A stretch of DNA of 64,000 nt from Candidatus Poribacteria bacterium (lineage in GTDB: Bacteria > Poribacteria > WGA-4E > GCA-2687025): positions 124,001-188,000 of the forward strand of contig JAPPNK010000012.1 of assembly GCA_028818695.1 (NCBI GenBank), written 5' to 3'. Below the pieces are notes generated by a model. That model made no database searches and had not been told where the DNA came from. It saw nothing but the letters and a program-made list of their open reading frames with translations. Shown piece by piece: positions 57,206-64,000 of this stretch. Each line of letters starts with the position of its first letter. The first letter of the stretch is position 1. The translations under genes and the position numbers were made by a program.

Positions 57206-57697
57206 TTAGTCTGCCTCGCCCGCCTTTTCCAGAGCTAGACGGATGACCGATTCGCCTAGACGCACTCCGCTGTCTTTCAATGCGATTAAATGCGGTTCAA
57301 CCTTGTCAATCAAACGCTTCTCCTTTGCCTCCATCAAAACGCCGACAATCCCCTTGACGATTAACCCGCGTTCTTTGGCTTCCTTCCGCGCTTTTTTATC
57401 GTCCATAAGAACGAAACGCGCCTTTTTCTCGTCGGCAAAAGCAAAAGCCGCGGCTTCCCCATCGCCAGGTCTATAACCGTCCTCTGTTTTTTGCGGGTTC
57501 TGTAAATCAACGACTCGGATCCATGGGGCGTTGTCAAGCGCCTCACGGCGGGCAATTGGAGACCATCGAAGAAACTCGTTTTCAACGGCTCTAGGAATCA
57601 GAACCTCTGTATACAGATCCCGAAGAAGAGAAAGCAGATTCAGATTGAACAGCCCGACAAGCGGGCTGTTGTCGCTGACGACAGGACCTAATGACAT
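57206..57697 (-). CDS. DUF3368 PIN-like toxin, copy 1
   Basis: 163 residues of the DUF3368 family, PIN-fold predicted nucleases. VVSDNSPLVGL holds the first acidic residue, GDGEAAAFAFADEK the Glu, and VLMDDKKARKEAKERGL the paired Asp residues, which together form the acidic PIN centre. VKGIVGVLMEAKEKRLIDKV is the family C-terminal block. The ATG directly follows the antitoxin TGA with no spacer, as in copies 2 and 3. The likely action is RNA cleavage held in check by the upstream protein. Confidence 0.82.
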   Translation of the reverse strand: MSLGPVVSDNSPLVGLFNLNLLSLLRDLYTEVLIPRAVENEFLRWSPIARREALDNAPWIRVVDLQNPQKTEDGYRPGDGEAAAFAFADEKKARFVLMDDKKARKEAKERGLIVKGIVGVLMEAKEKRLIDKVEPHLIALKDSGVRLGESVIRLALEKAGEAD

Positions 57698-58210
57698 TCA
57701 AAGCCCGTCGTCGTCATCGGTGACGGTGATGAGATAAAGCCCGTAATCGCCCATGAGATACCAAAACTCTTCGCGCATCACGCCGGCAAGCTTCGCCGCA
57801 AGACCGCTGCCGAGCTCGTCGTTCGCGTAATAGCGCATCGCCAAGGCGACGCGAGCCTCCTTGTCCATCTCAAACGGGACGCCATCCCGCGGTCTCAACA
57901 GCTCCGCAATCTCTGTCGGCAGACGAACGCCTGTTTTCTCTTCAAAGGCGGCGGCGCTTCCGAAGGTCTCCTCAAATGCGGCGGCAACGTCCACGCCTTG
58001 AAGGAGCGACGCGGACAGGTCGTCCCGCGCGCCTTCCCAATCTTTTGCCAGCAGGCGCGTCTCGCCGCGTATGTAGAAGTGATGCGCGACCTTCGGACGC
58101 ATCTCTAGCAAGCAGGTGTAGTCCGCAATCGCCTTGTCGATTTCGCCTTTGGCGCGGTAAGCGTTGCCGCGCTGAAGATACGCCTCGGCGTCGTTTAGCG
58201 GTTTGCCCAT
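57698..58210 (-). CDS. TPR-UPF0175 fusion antitoxin, copy 1
   Basis: 170 residues. Residues 1-70 are two TPR units (AYLQRGNAYRAKGEIDKAIA). A linker follows (AAFEETFGSAAAFEEKTGV). Residues 100-160 match UPF0175 (LPTEIAELL; ARVALAMRYYANDELGSGLA then AKLAGVMREEFWYLMGDYGL), the usual antitoxin partner of DUF3368. A clean ATG at 58210 follows a weak ribosome site. Bases 57919-58210 are identical to 59032-59323, so copying was recent. UPF0175 normally binds DNA and the toxin; the TPR part is an unusual addition. Confidence 0.8.
   Translation of the reverse strand: MGKPLNDAEAYLQRGNAYRAKGEIDKAIADYTCLLEMRPKVAHHFYIRGETRLLAKDWEGARDDLSASLLQGVDVAAAFEETFGSAAAFEEKTGVRLPTEIAELLRPRDGVPFEMDKEARVALAMRYYANDELGSGLAAKLAGVMREEFWYLMGDYGLYLITVTDDDDGL
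57919..58210. repeat. Segmental duplication shared by antitoxin copies
   Basis: By eye these 292 bases are identical to 59032-59323, and about 225 of them also match 60122-60349 without difference. The neighbouring toxin genes differ at many positions, so sequence exchange seems confined to the antitoxin part. Confidence 0.8.
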
Positions 58211-58321
58211 GGACTTTCTCCACGCTTCAATTTCTCAAAACGGTTGATTCTACGGTAGCGCGCCAGGCGGGCGATGTCAAACGCAGCGGCGGAGGGCGCA
58301 AGAAAGAGTGCGTCTTGTTCG

Positions 58322-58813
58322 TTAGTCCGCCTCGCCTGCCATTTCCAGAACTCGACGGATGACCGAATCGGTTATATACATCCCGCTTTCTTTCAATGCG
58401 ATCACATACGGTTCCGCCTTGTCGATCAAGCCTTTTTCCTTTGCCTCCAGCAAAAGGGCTAACGTTCTCTTGACGATAAACCCGCGCGCTTTGGCTGCCT
58501 TCCGTCCTCTATTCTCATCCATAAGAACAAGACGCGCCTTTTTCTCGTCGACAAGAACCAATGCTTCGGCTTCTCCTAGATCAAGGTTCGCATACTCCGC
58601 TATTTTGTGCGGGTCCTGTAAATCAACGACTCGGATCCATGGGGCGTTGTCAAGCGCCTCCCTGGAGGCTGTTGGAAACTTATCAAGAAACTCGTTTTCC
58701 ACCGCTCTAGGGATCAGAACCTCTGTATACAGATCCCGAAGAAGAGAAAGCTTCTTGATTTCCAACAGCGATATAAGCGGACTGGTGTCGCTGACGACAG
58801 GACCTTTTGACAT
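58322..58813 (-). CDS. DUF3368 PIN-like toxin, copy 2
   Basis: 163 residues. It shares LSLLRDLYTEVLIPRAVENE with copy 1 but differs strongly in the core-flanking parts: VVSDTSPLISLLEIKKL at the start, LGEAEALVLVDEK, VLMDENRGRKAAKARGF. The first two acidic positions are kept, while the second Asp of the VLMDD motif is Glu. A short AT-richer spacer with TTGACA separates it from copy 1. Confidence 0.8.
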   Translation of the reverse strand: MSKGPVVSDTSPLISLLEIKKLSLLRDLYTEVLIPRAVENEFLDKFPTASREALDNAPWIRVVDLQDPHKIAEYANLDLGEAEALVLVDEKKARLVLMDENRGRKAAKARGFIVKRTLALLLEAKEKGLIDKAEPYVIALKESGMYITDSVIRRVLEMAGEAD

Positions 58814-59323
58814 TCAAAGCTCGTCGTCATCGCCGACGCTAAAGATAGAAAGCCCGTAATCGCCCATGAGATACCAAAAATCCACGCGCGACACGCCGGC
58901 AAGACGGGCGGCAAGACCGCTGCTCAGCTCGTCGTTCGCGTAATAACGCATCGCCAAGGCGACGCGAGCGTCCTTGTCCATCTCAAACGGGACGCCTTCC
59001 CGCGGCCGCAACAGCTCCGCAATCTCTGCCGGCAGACGAACGCCTGTTTTCTCTTCAAAGGCGGCGGCGCTTCCGAAGGTCTCCTCAAATGCGGCGGCAA
59101 CGTCCACGCCTTGAAGGAGCGACGCGGACAGGTCGTCCCGCGCGCCTTCCCAATCTTTTGCCAGCAGGCGCGTCTCGCCGCGTATGTAGAAGTGATGCGC
59201 GACCTTCGGACGCATCTCTAGCAAGCAGGTGTAGTCCGCAATCGCCTTGTCGATTTCGCCTTTGGCGCGGTAAGCGTTGCCGCGCTGAAGATACGCCTCG
59301 GCGTCGTTTAGCGGTTTGCCCAT
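58814..59323 (-). CDS. TPR-UPF0175 fusion antitoxin, copy 2
   Basis: 169 residues. The N-terminal TPR part is identical to copy 1; the UPF0175 end differs where it would contact its own toxin (ARLAGVSRVDFWYLMGDYGL, then SIFSVGDDDEL). ATG 59323 is chosen for the GAGGAGAAA ribosome site; the frame opens 24 bases earlier. The stop abuts the toxin ATG. Changes concentrate in the last 60 residues, consistent with cognate pairing. Confidence 0.8.
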   Translation of the reverse strand: MGKPLNDAEAYLQRGNAYRAKGEIDKAIADYTCLLEMRPKVAHHFYIRGETRLLAKDWEGARDDLSASLLQGVDVAAAFEETFGSAAAFEEKTGVRLPAEIAELLRPREGVPFEMDKDARVALAMRYYANDELSSGLAARLAGVSRVDFWYLMGDYGLSIFSVGDDDEL

Positions 59324-59407
59324 GGGCTTTCTCCTCGCCGCGCTCATAACATGCCCCGCATCATGACATGCCCCGACGGGCGGGCAAGAAAGAACGCGCC
59401 TTGTTCG

Positions 59408-59896
59408 TTAGTCTGCCTCGCCCGCCTCTTTCAGAACTTTATAGCGGAGCGATTTGCTTATACGCTTTCCGCTTGCCTCCAATGCGATGATATTCGGTTC
59501 AACCATGTCAATCAAACTTTTCTTCTTTGCATCCAGCAAAATGCCCAATACTCCCGTGATGGTGAATCCGCGCGCTTTGGCTACCTTCCGTCCTTCCGCC
59601 TCATCAAGGAGAACGAGACGCGCCTTTTTCTCGTCGGCAAGAACCAACGCCGCGGCTTCTCCCTTATCAAGCGGATATTCCGCTATTTTTTCCGGGTCCT
59701 GTAAATCAACAACTACGATCCATGGGGAGCTGTCAAGCGTCTCCCGGCGGGCAGTTGAAAACTTTTTAAGAAACTCCTCTTCAACAGCGCGAGGAATCAA
59801 AACCTCTGTATAAAGATCCCGAAGAAGAGAAAGCAGATTGAGCCTCCACAGAAAAACAAGGGGGCTATTGTCGCTGACAACAGGACCTACCGACAT
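59408..59896 (-). CDS. DUF3368 PIN-like toxin, copy 3
   Basis: 162 residues, closer to copy 1 at the start (VVSDNSPLVFLWRLNLLSLL) and to copy 2 in the middle (KIAEYPLDKGEAAALVLADE). VLLDEAEGRKVAKARGF again has Glu in place of the second Asp. It ends LRYKVLKEAGEAD. It is preceded without spacer by the giant TPR antitoxin. Confidence 0.8.
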   Translation of the reverse strand: MSVGPVVSDNSPLVFLWRLNLLSLLRDLYTEVLIPRAVEEEFLKKFSTARRETLDSSPWIVVVDLQDPEKIAEYPLDKGEAAALVLADEKKARLVLLDEAEGRKVAKARGFTITGVLGILLDAKKKSLIDMVEPNIIALEASGKRISKSLRYKVLKEAGEAD

Positions 59897-62020
59897 TCAA
59901 AGCCCGTCGTCGTCATCGGTGATCTTAAAGAGAGAAAGCCCGTAATCGCCCATGAGATACCAAAAATCCTCACGCAGCACGCCGGCAAGACGGGCGGCAA
60001 GCCCGCTGCTCAACTCGCCGTTCGCGTAATAGCGCATCGCCAAGGCGACGCGCGCGTCCTTGTCCATCTCAAACGGGACGCCCTCCCGCGGCCGCAACAG
60101 CTCCGCAATTTCGGTCGGCAAACGAACGCCTGTTTTCTCTTCAAAGGCGGCGGCGCTTCCGAAGGTCTCCTCAAATGCGGCGGCAACGTCCACGCCTTGA
60201 AGGAGCGACGCGGACAGGTCGTCCCGCGCGCCTTCCCAATCTTTTGCCAGCAGGCGCGTCTCGCCGCGTATGTAGAAGTGATGCGCGACCTTCGGACGCA
60301 TCTCTAGCAAGCAGGTGTAGTCCGCAATCGCCTTGTCGATTTCGCCTTTAGCGCAGTAAACAAGACCGCGCTGAAGATATGCATCAGCGAAATTAGGTTG
60401 CAGCTGTATCGCCTTACCATAGCCATCGGCGGCTCTGTCAAAATCGCCTTTATGGGTATAAGCCTTGCCGAGATTCATATAGAGGCCGGCATTGTCTGGA
60501 TTGTCTGGGTCCAGTTCAATCGCTTTGTCAAAATCTTCAATGGCGGCGTCAAAATCGCTTTTTTGGGCGTAAGCCAAGCCGCGAGTGTTATAGACGCCGA
60601 GATCGTTTGGCTTCAGCTCAAGCGCCTTGTCAAAATCTTCGATGGCAGCGTCAAAATCGCCTTTTTGGGTGTAAGCTTCACCGCGAATGAGATAAGCGAT
60701 GGCGTTGTTCGGCTTCAGCTCAAGCACCTTATCAAAATCTTCGATAGCAGCGTCAAAATCGCCTTTATCTGCATAAGTGCAGCCGCGATTGTGGTAGGCG
60801 TCGGGATCGTTTGGCTCCAGTCCAATCGCCTTGGAATAATCTTTGATGGCCGCCTCGAAGTCGTTGTTTTCAGCATAAGAGCTGCCGCGATTGTGATAGG
60901 CTTCGGCGTATTTTGGGTCCAATTCAATCGCTTTGGTGTAATCTTCAATGGCGGCATCAAAATCGCCTTTTCTGGCATAAGCACCGCCGCGATTATAGTA
61001 GATTTTGCCATTGCTTGGGTCCTGTTGAATCGCTTTGGTGTAATCTTTGATGGCAGCCTCAAAATCGTTGTTTTCAGCATAAGCACTGCCACGGATGCTA
61101 TAAACGTCGGCAGAGCTCGGATCCAGTTCAATCGCTTTGCTGGAGTCTTCAATGACAGCCTCAATATCGCCTTTTTTCTCGTAAGCAATGCCGCGATTGC
61201 GATAGGCTTCGGCGTATTTTGAGTCCAGTTCAATCGCTTTGCTGAAATCTTCGATGGCTTTGTCAAGTTTATCTTTTTTACCATAAGCGTTGCCGCGATT
61301 GTGATAGGCATAGGCATCGTTTGAATCCAGTTCAATCGCTTTGGTGTAATCTTCGATAGCAGCGTCAAAATCGCTTTTTTGGATGTAAGCTGCGCCGCGA
61401 TTGTGATAGGCATAGGCAGAGTTTGGGTTCAACTCAATCGCTTTGTTGAAATCTTTAATGGCGGCGTCAAAATCGCTTTTTTGCGCGTAGGTAAAGCCGC
61501 GAGCCAAATAAAAAGCGAAGGCGTTGTCTGACTCCAGTTCAATCGCTTTGCTGGAGTCTTTGAGGGTGGCGTCAAAATCGCCTTTTACGGCGTAAGCAAG
61601 ACCGCGATTGTGATAGGCATAGGCATCGTTTGAATCCAGTTCAATCGCTTTGGTATAGTCTCTGATTGCAGCATCAAGATCGCCTTTATTGGCATGAGCA
61701 AGACCACGATTGTTATAGGCTTCGGCAGAGTTTGGATTGATCTCAATGGCTCTGTTGCAATCCTTTATGGCAGCATCAAAATCGCCTTTCATGTATGCGA
61801 CAATACCGCGTCTTAGGCTGTCCTGGACATCAGGTTCGCTGTATGACCTGTTATCCGCACTCTCATTCGGAAGGTCGCGGAACAGATACGGATCTGCCCC
61901 AAATTCCAGAAACTTTGCCGGGCTCAGAATAACGAGAGACTGCTGCTTTTCGTTAAACTGTGCCAGGCTCGGAACAAACTGTGCCGAGCTCGGAATAACG
62001 CGAGACAGTCTTTCGTTCAT
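59897..62020 (-). CDS. Giant TPR-UPF0175 fusion (about 16 TPR units)
   Basis: 707 residues. An unusual N-terminus of about 65 residues (RVIPSSAQFVPSLAQF) is followed by about 16 consecutive 34-residue TPR units with the consensus AYHNRGxAYxxKGDFDAAI, ending near residue 610. The C-terminal 100 residues are the same UPF0175 end as copies 1 and 2 (ARLAGVLREDFWYLMGDYGL). TPR solenoids bind protein partners, so the antitoxin may sense or recruit another protein. The gene has its own promoter and the DUF3368 copy 3 follows directly. The repeat region is richer in A/T than its surroundings. Confidence 0.82.
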   Translation of the reverse strand: MNERLSRVIPSSAQFVPSLAQFNEKQQSLVILSPAKFLEFGADPYLFRDLPNESADNRSYSEPDVQDSLRRGIVAYMKGDFDAAIKDCNRAIEINPNSAEAYNNRGLAHANKGDLDAAIRDYTKAIELDSNDAYAYHNRGLAYAVKGDFDATLKDSSKAIELESDNAFAFYLARGFTYAQKSDFDAAIKDFNKAIELNPNSAYAYHNRGAAYIQKSDFDAAIEDYTKAIELDSNDAYAYHNRGNAYGKKDKLDKAIEDFSKAIELDSKYAEAYRNRGIAYEKKGDIEAVIEDSSKAIELDPSSADVYSIRGSAYAENNDFEAAIKDYTKAIQQDPSNGKIYYNRGGAYARKGDFDAAIEDYTKAIELDPKYAEAYHNRGSSYAENNDFEAAIKDYSKAIGLEPNDPDAYHNRGCTYADKGDFDAAIEDFDKVLELKPNNAIAYLIRGEAYTQKGDFDAAIEDFDKALELKPNDLGVYNTRGLAYAQKSDFDAAIEDFDKAIELDPDNPDNAGLYMNLGKAYTHKGDFDRAADGYGKAIQLQPNFADAYLQRGLVYCAKGEIDKAIADYTCLLEMRPKVAHHFYIRGETRLLAKDWEGARDDLSASLLQGVDVAAAFEETFGSAAAFEEKTGVRLPTEIAELLRPREGVPFEMDKDARVALAMRYYANGELSSGLAARLAGVLREDFWYLMGDYGLSLFKITDDDDGL
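60355..61840. repeat. Tandem 102-bp repeats encoding TPR units
   Basis: About fourteen head-to-tail units of 102 bp (one of 105, one with a 9-base addition) within the giant TPR gene. Recurring blocks such as the complement of GGCGATTTTGACGC make slippage or recombination likely; unit number may differ between strains. Confidence 0.8.
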
Positions 62021-62045
62021 ACCGCCGCTCCAATCAACACACTAA

Positions 62046-62074
62046 AACCTAGCATGTCCGACAGCGAATGTCAA
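62046..62074 (-). promoter_or_regulatory. Promoter of the TPR/DUF3368 array
   Basis: TTGACA (62074-62069), 17-base spacer, TAGGTT (62051-62046). The -35 is perfect, the -10 weak. The expected start near 62040 is 20 bases before the giant TPR gene ATG. Confidence 0.5.
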
Positions 62075-62107
62075 CGAGAGCGGCGCCGCGCGCTCTTAGC
62101 CTTCCGC

Positions 62108-63490
62108 TTAAAACAGCCCCTGCTGCATCAGCTTGCCCGTGTACGGATTCGTCATCGGCGGGAGGGGGCAGGGGCGGTTGTTGAAGTAGTCGTCAATCGA
62201 CCAGAGGCTCAGCCGCCGGTAAGATTGACCGCGGACGGCAATCGTTCCCTGTTCCGCCGCGCGCGACCTCGCATCCGCAGACCCGACAGGTTCCAATGTG
62301 ATAAAGCGTCCAATCGCCGCCTTGTCGTTGTTGACGACGCCGATAAAGTCGCGCAGCGCGCTGGCGCTGAACTTCCCGCCCTTCACCTGCGCAAGAGCGA
62401 GACGCGAGTCCCAGTCGTCCGGCTGGTCGAACAGCATGCCGCGCCCGTCGACGCCGCCGTCCGCAACCTGCTTCGTGTTCGGCGCGAACCCAGGCAGGCG
62501 CGTCACCGCCCAGGATTCAAACTCAAACGGCTTCTCGCGCGCCAACTTGCGCGCCGACTCCAGATCGGCGGGAATCCCTTTGATCGGTATCGACTCATCC
62601 TTCAGGCGTTTCCGAACGAGATCGATCGCAAAGGAGCTGATGTCGATGCCTGCCCAGCGGCGTTTGAGACGACGCGCCGCATCAACCGCTGTGCCGCAGC
62701 CGCAGAACGGATCCAGCACAAGATCGCCCTCATTGGACGACGCCTTGACAATCCGCTCCAGCAGTTTCAACGGCTTTTGAGTAGGGTAACCCGTATGCTC
62801 GCTTGCCCACGGCATGATCGAATTGAGAGCGATTACATCATCCGGCAGTTTGCCTTTCTCATAGTCTCTTTCTGAACCGTCCGCTCGCCGCTGTCCCTTT
62901 GTCCATTTGTATGGAACGCGAACCTCGTCCACATTGAACGTCCAGCGGTTCGATTTTGTATAAAAAAAGATCGTGTCATGCTTGCGCGCAAACCGTTTCT
63001 TGGACGCTCCACCGCCGCTGTAGTACCACACGAGCTCGTTTTGGAAATGCCTCTCCCCAAAAACTGCGTCCATAACGATCTTAAGATAGTGGCTGGCGTA
63101 TGGGTCGCAATGGAGGTAGATGGAGCCTGTCGGTTTCAGCAGGCGGCTCATCTCTTCCAGCCGTTCCGCCATATAGGTCAGATACGCCAGCATTCCGCAC
63201 CTGCCGATGATGCGGCGCAGTCCGACCATCGCGTCATGCGCGGGGCGCGCTGGGGCGTTCTCAAACTTCGCATACCGTTCCGCTGCGGCGTCGTCCCAGT
63301 GCCATGTGTCGTTGAAGGCTCGGTATTGCGCTTTTCCGTCGCCCTTCGCGCCGAAGAGAACGTTGTAGTTCGCGTTGCTGTTGAACGGCGGGTCGAGATA
63401 GATCAGGTCGACGCAGTCTGCCTCCCATTCGCGCATCCAGTCGAGGCAGTCGCCGTAGTAGAGGCAGTTGGGCATAAAATCTTGCGCCAC
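62108..63490 (-). CDS. Beta-class DNA methyltransferase with possible Mrr-like nuclease tail
   Basis: 460 residues from GTG 63490, chosen because GGAAAGG lies six bases upstream; ATG 63475 is the alternative. DLIYLDPPFNSN (DPPF at 33-36) is motif IV; VLDPFCGCGTAVDAARRL near residue 258 is motif I. Motif IV before motif I marks the beta class (N4-cytosine or N6-adenine). The last 110 residues have GGVDGRGMLFDQ and LALAQVKGG; the D...QVK pattern resembles the Mrr-type PD-(D/E)XK core. This could be a methyltransferase with its own cutting domain. The frame reaches 63595 only through a TTG. Confidence 0.82.
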   Translation of the reverse strand: MAQDFMPNCLYYGDCLDWMREWEADCVDLIYLDPPFNSNANYNVLFGAKGDGKAQYRAFNDTWHWDDAAAERYAKFENAPARPAHDAMVGLRRIIGRCGMLAYLTYMAERLEEMSRLLKPTGSIYLHCDPYASHYLKIVMDAVFGERHFQNELVWYYSGGGASKKRFARKHDTIFFYTKSNRWTFNVDEVRVPYKWTKGQRRADGSERDYEKGKLPDDVIALNSIMPWASEHTGYPTQKPLKLLERIVKASSNEGDLVLDPFCGCGTAVDAARRLKRRWAGIDISSFAIDLVRKRLKDESIPIKGIPADLESARKLAREKPFEFESWAVTRLPGFAPNTKQVADGGVDGRGMLFDQPDDWDSRLALAQVKGGKFSASALRDFIGVVNNDKAAIGRFITLEPVGSADARSRAAEQGTIAVRGQSYRRLSLWSIDDYFNNRPCPLPPMTNPYTGKLMQQGLF

Positions 63491-63664
63491 AGCTCGCCTT
63501 TCCTGCGATTCCAATATGCTGTTCAGCGCGTCTGTCCACGCGCTTTTGTGCAGTATGCCAAACGCCGTCTGTTTGCGCAACGGCTCGCCTCTCAACGCTT
63601 CTTGACCGAGCGCGCCGGATCAAGTATCATCATTGCGTCAACTTGCCTCAACAAAGGACGCTAT

Positions 63665-64000
63665 ATGCGCTCTCTTTTTTGTTGGGCGGCTGCGCTTCTT
63701 CTCTGCGGAGGCGGCGCATTCGCCTATGCCGACATTCGAATCGCCGGCGCCGACGGCCATGGACTGAACATTGAATTCACGCTGAACAATCTGCGCGAAA
63801 GCGGCGGCTCGTTCACCTTTGACGGCGCCGTCCCCGGCAAGCCCTACGCCGCGGCGGCGCTCGCCCTTCCCCCTGATTCTAAGCCGACAGCGGTCGTTCT
63901 CTCCAAGACGACGCGGCGCGTTCCGCTCACCCGGTTTCCGAAGGCGCAGGGTCTGCCTGAAACGTACAGCCCCGATTTAGTCGCCGTGCGCGCCGTCGGC
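63665..64000 (+). CDS. Exported protein, N-terminal part
   Basis: The 112 visible residues run off the window end. The signal peptide is RSLFCWAAALLLCGGGAFAY, then IRIAGADGHGLNIEFTLNN and a beta-rich stretch (SGGSFTFDGAVPGKPYAAAA; SKPTAVVLSKTTRRVPL). AAAGGA precedes ATG 63665. The pattern recalls the propeptide region of large secreted peptidases of the gingipain/PorU kind, but too little is present to claim that. Confidence 0.6.
   Translation, partial: MRSLFCWAAALLLCGGGAFAYADIRIAGADGHGLNIEFTLNNLRESGGSFTFDGAVPGKPYAAAALALPPDSKPTAVVLSKTTRRVPLTRFPKAQGLPETYSPDLVAVRAVG

Noticed and set aside
60398-61222. 274-codon plus-strand frame with repeated hydrophobic units
   Set aside because: It is the complement of the TPR repeats; the periodicity is inherited from the real gene.
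60355-61840. Regularly spaced repeats that could suggest a CRISPR array
   Set aside because: Units are contiguous 102-bp coding repeats without unique spacers and translate as TPR motifs.

Overview
The window comes from a Gram-negative bacterium, with LptF/LptG, a TonB-dependent receptor, lipoproteins and an outer-membrane barrel. By eye the GC content is in the high fifties. Genes are densely packed, with many 4-base ATGA overlaps. The mix of a sulfatase, a phytanoyl-CoA dioxygenase-like protein, an HpcH/HpaI aldolase, a LarA-like protein, large WD40 proteins and selenocysteine use resembles uncultured marine or sponge-associated lineages such as Candidatus Poribacteria. That is inference from gene content; no rRNA is present to prove it. 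I found no tRNA, rRNA or CRISPR array.

Layout. 1-8712 (minus): a probable operon of HpcH/HpaI aldolase, VOC protein, SDR, lptF, lptG, addB-like and addA-like (cut by the window edge). 8713-9205: a 164-bp inverted-repeat element, then a 38-bp dyad and a textbook sigma-54 promoter that drive a pentapeptide-repeat lipoprotein and a TonB receptor (9206-12154). 12323-12913: an unrecognised protein. 13203-23763 (plus): a DUF255/thioredoxin protein and four tandem exported WD40 proteins, the last carrying a trypsin-like domain that has lost all three catalytic residues.

23760-34970 (minus): one tight transcription unit of ileS, three tandem GNATs, leuA, family 4/5 uracil-DNA glycosylase, GT39 transferase, sulfatase and LarA-like protein. 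It starts from a good sigma-70 promoter, followed by a leader with an intrinsic terminator just before ileS. The IleRS has the swapped GXHH signature linked to strong mupirocin resistance. 35166-39930 (plus): acyl-CoA reductase, ligase-ACP-acyltransferase and HAD-IB phosphatase, the same domain set as the myxobacterial ether-lipid enzyme ElbD. 40106-45808: a double-length UvrA with four ABC modules in one chain.

45911-47993: an EcoRI-family methyltransferase and a DUF262-HNH nuclease with their own promoter, relatively AT-rich and flanked by inverted copies of a dispersed palindrome. 48126-52909 (minus): two HEAT-repeat lipoproteins and two MacB-type permeases without an ATPase. 52980-53145: a second copy of the inverted-repeat element. 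53260-55206: pentaheme cytochrome c and an outer-membrane barrel. 55214-57121 (minus): PhyH-like protein and selD, where an in-frame UGA at the catalytic position makes SelD itself a selenoprotein. 57206-62020 (minus): a triplicated toxin-antitoxin array in which UPF0175 antitoxins are fused to TPR repeats, one copy with about 16 repeats. 62108-63490 (minus): a beta-class DNA methyltransferase with a possible Mrr-like nuclease tail. The window ends in a partial exported protein.
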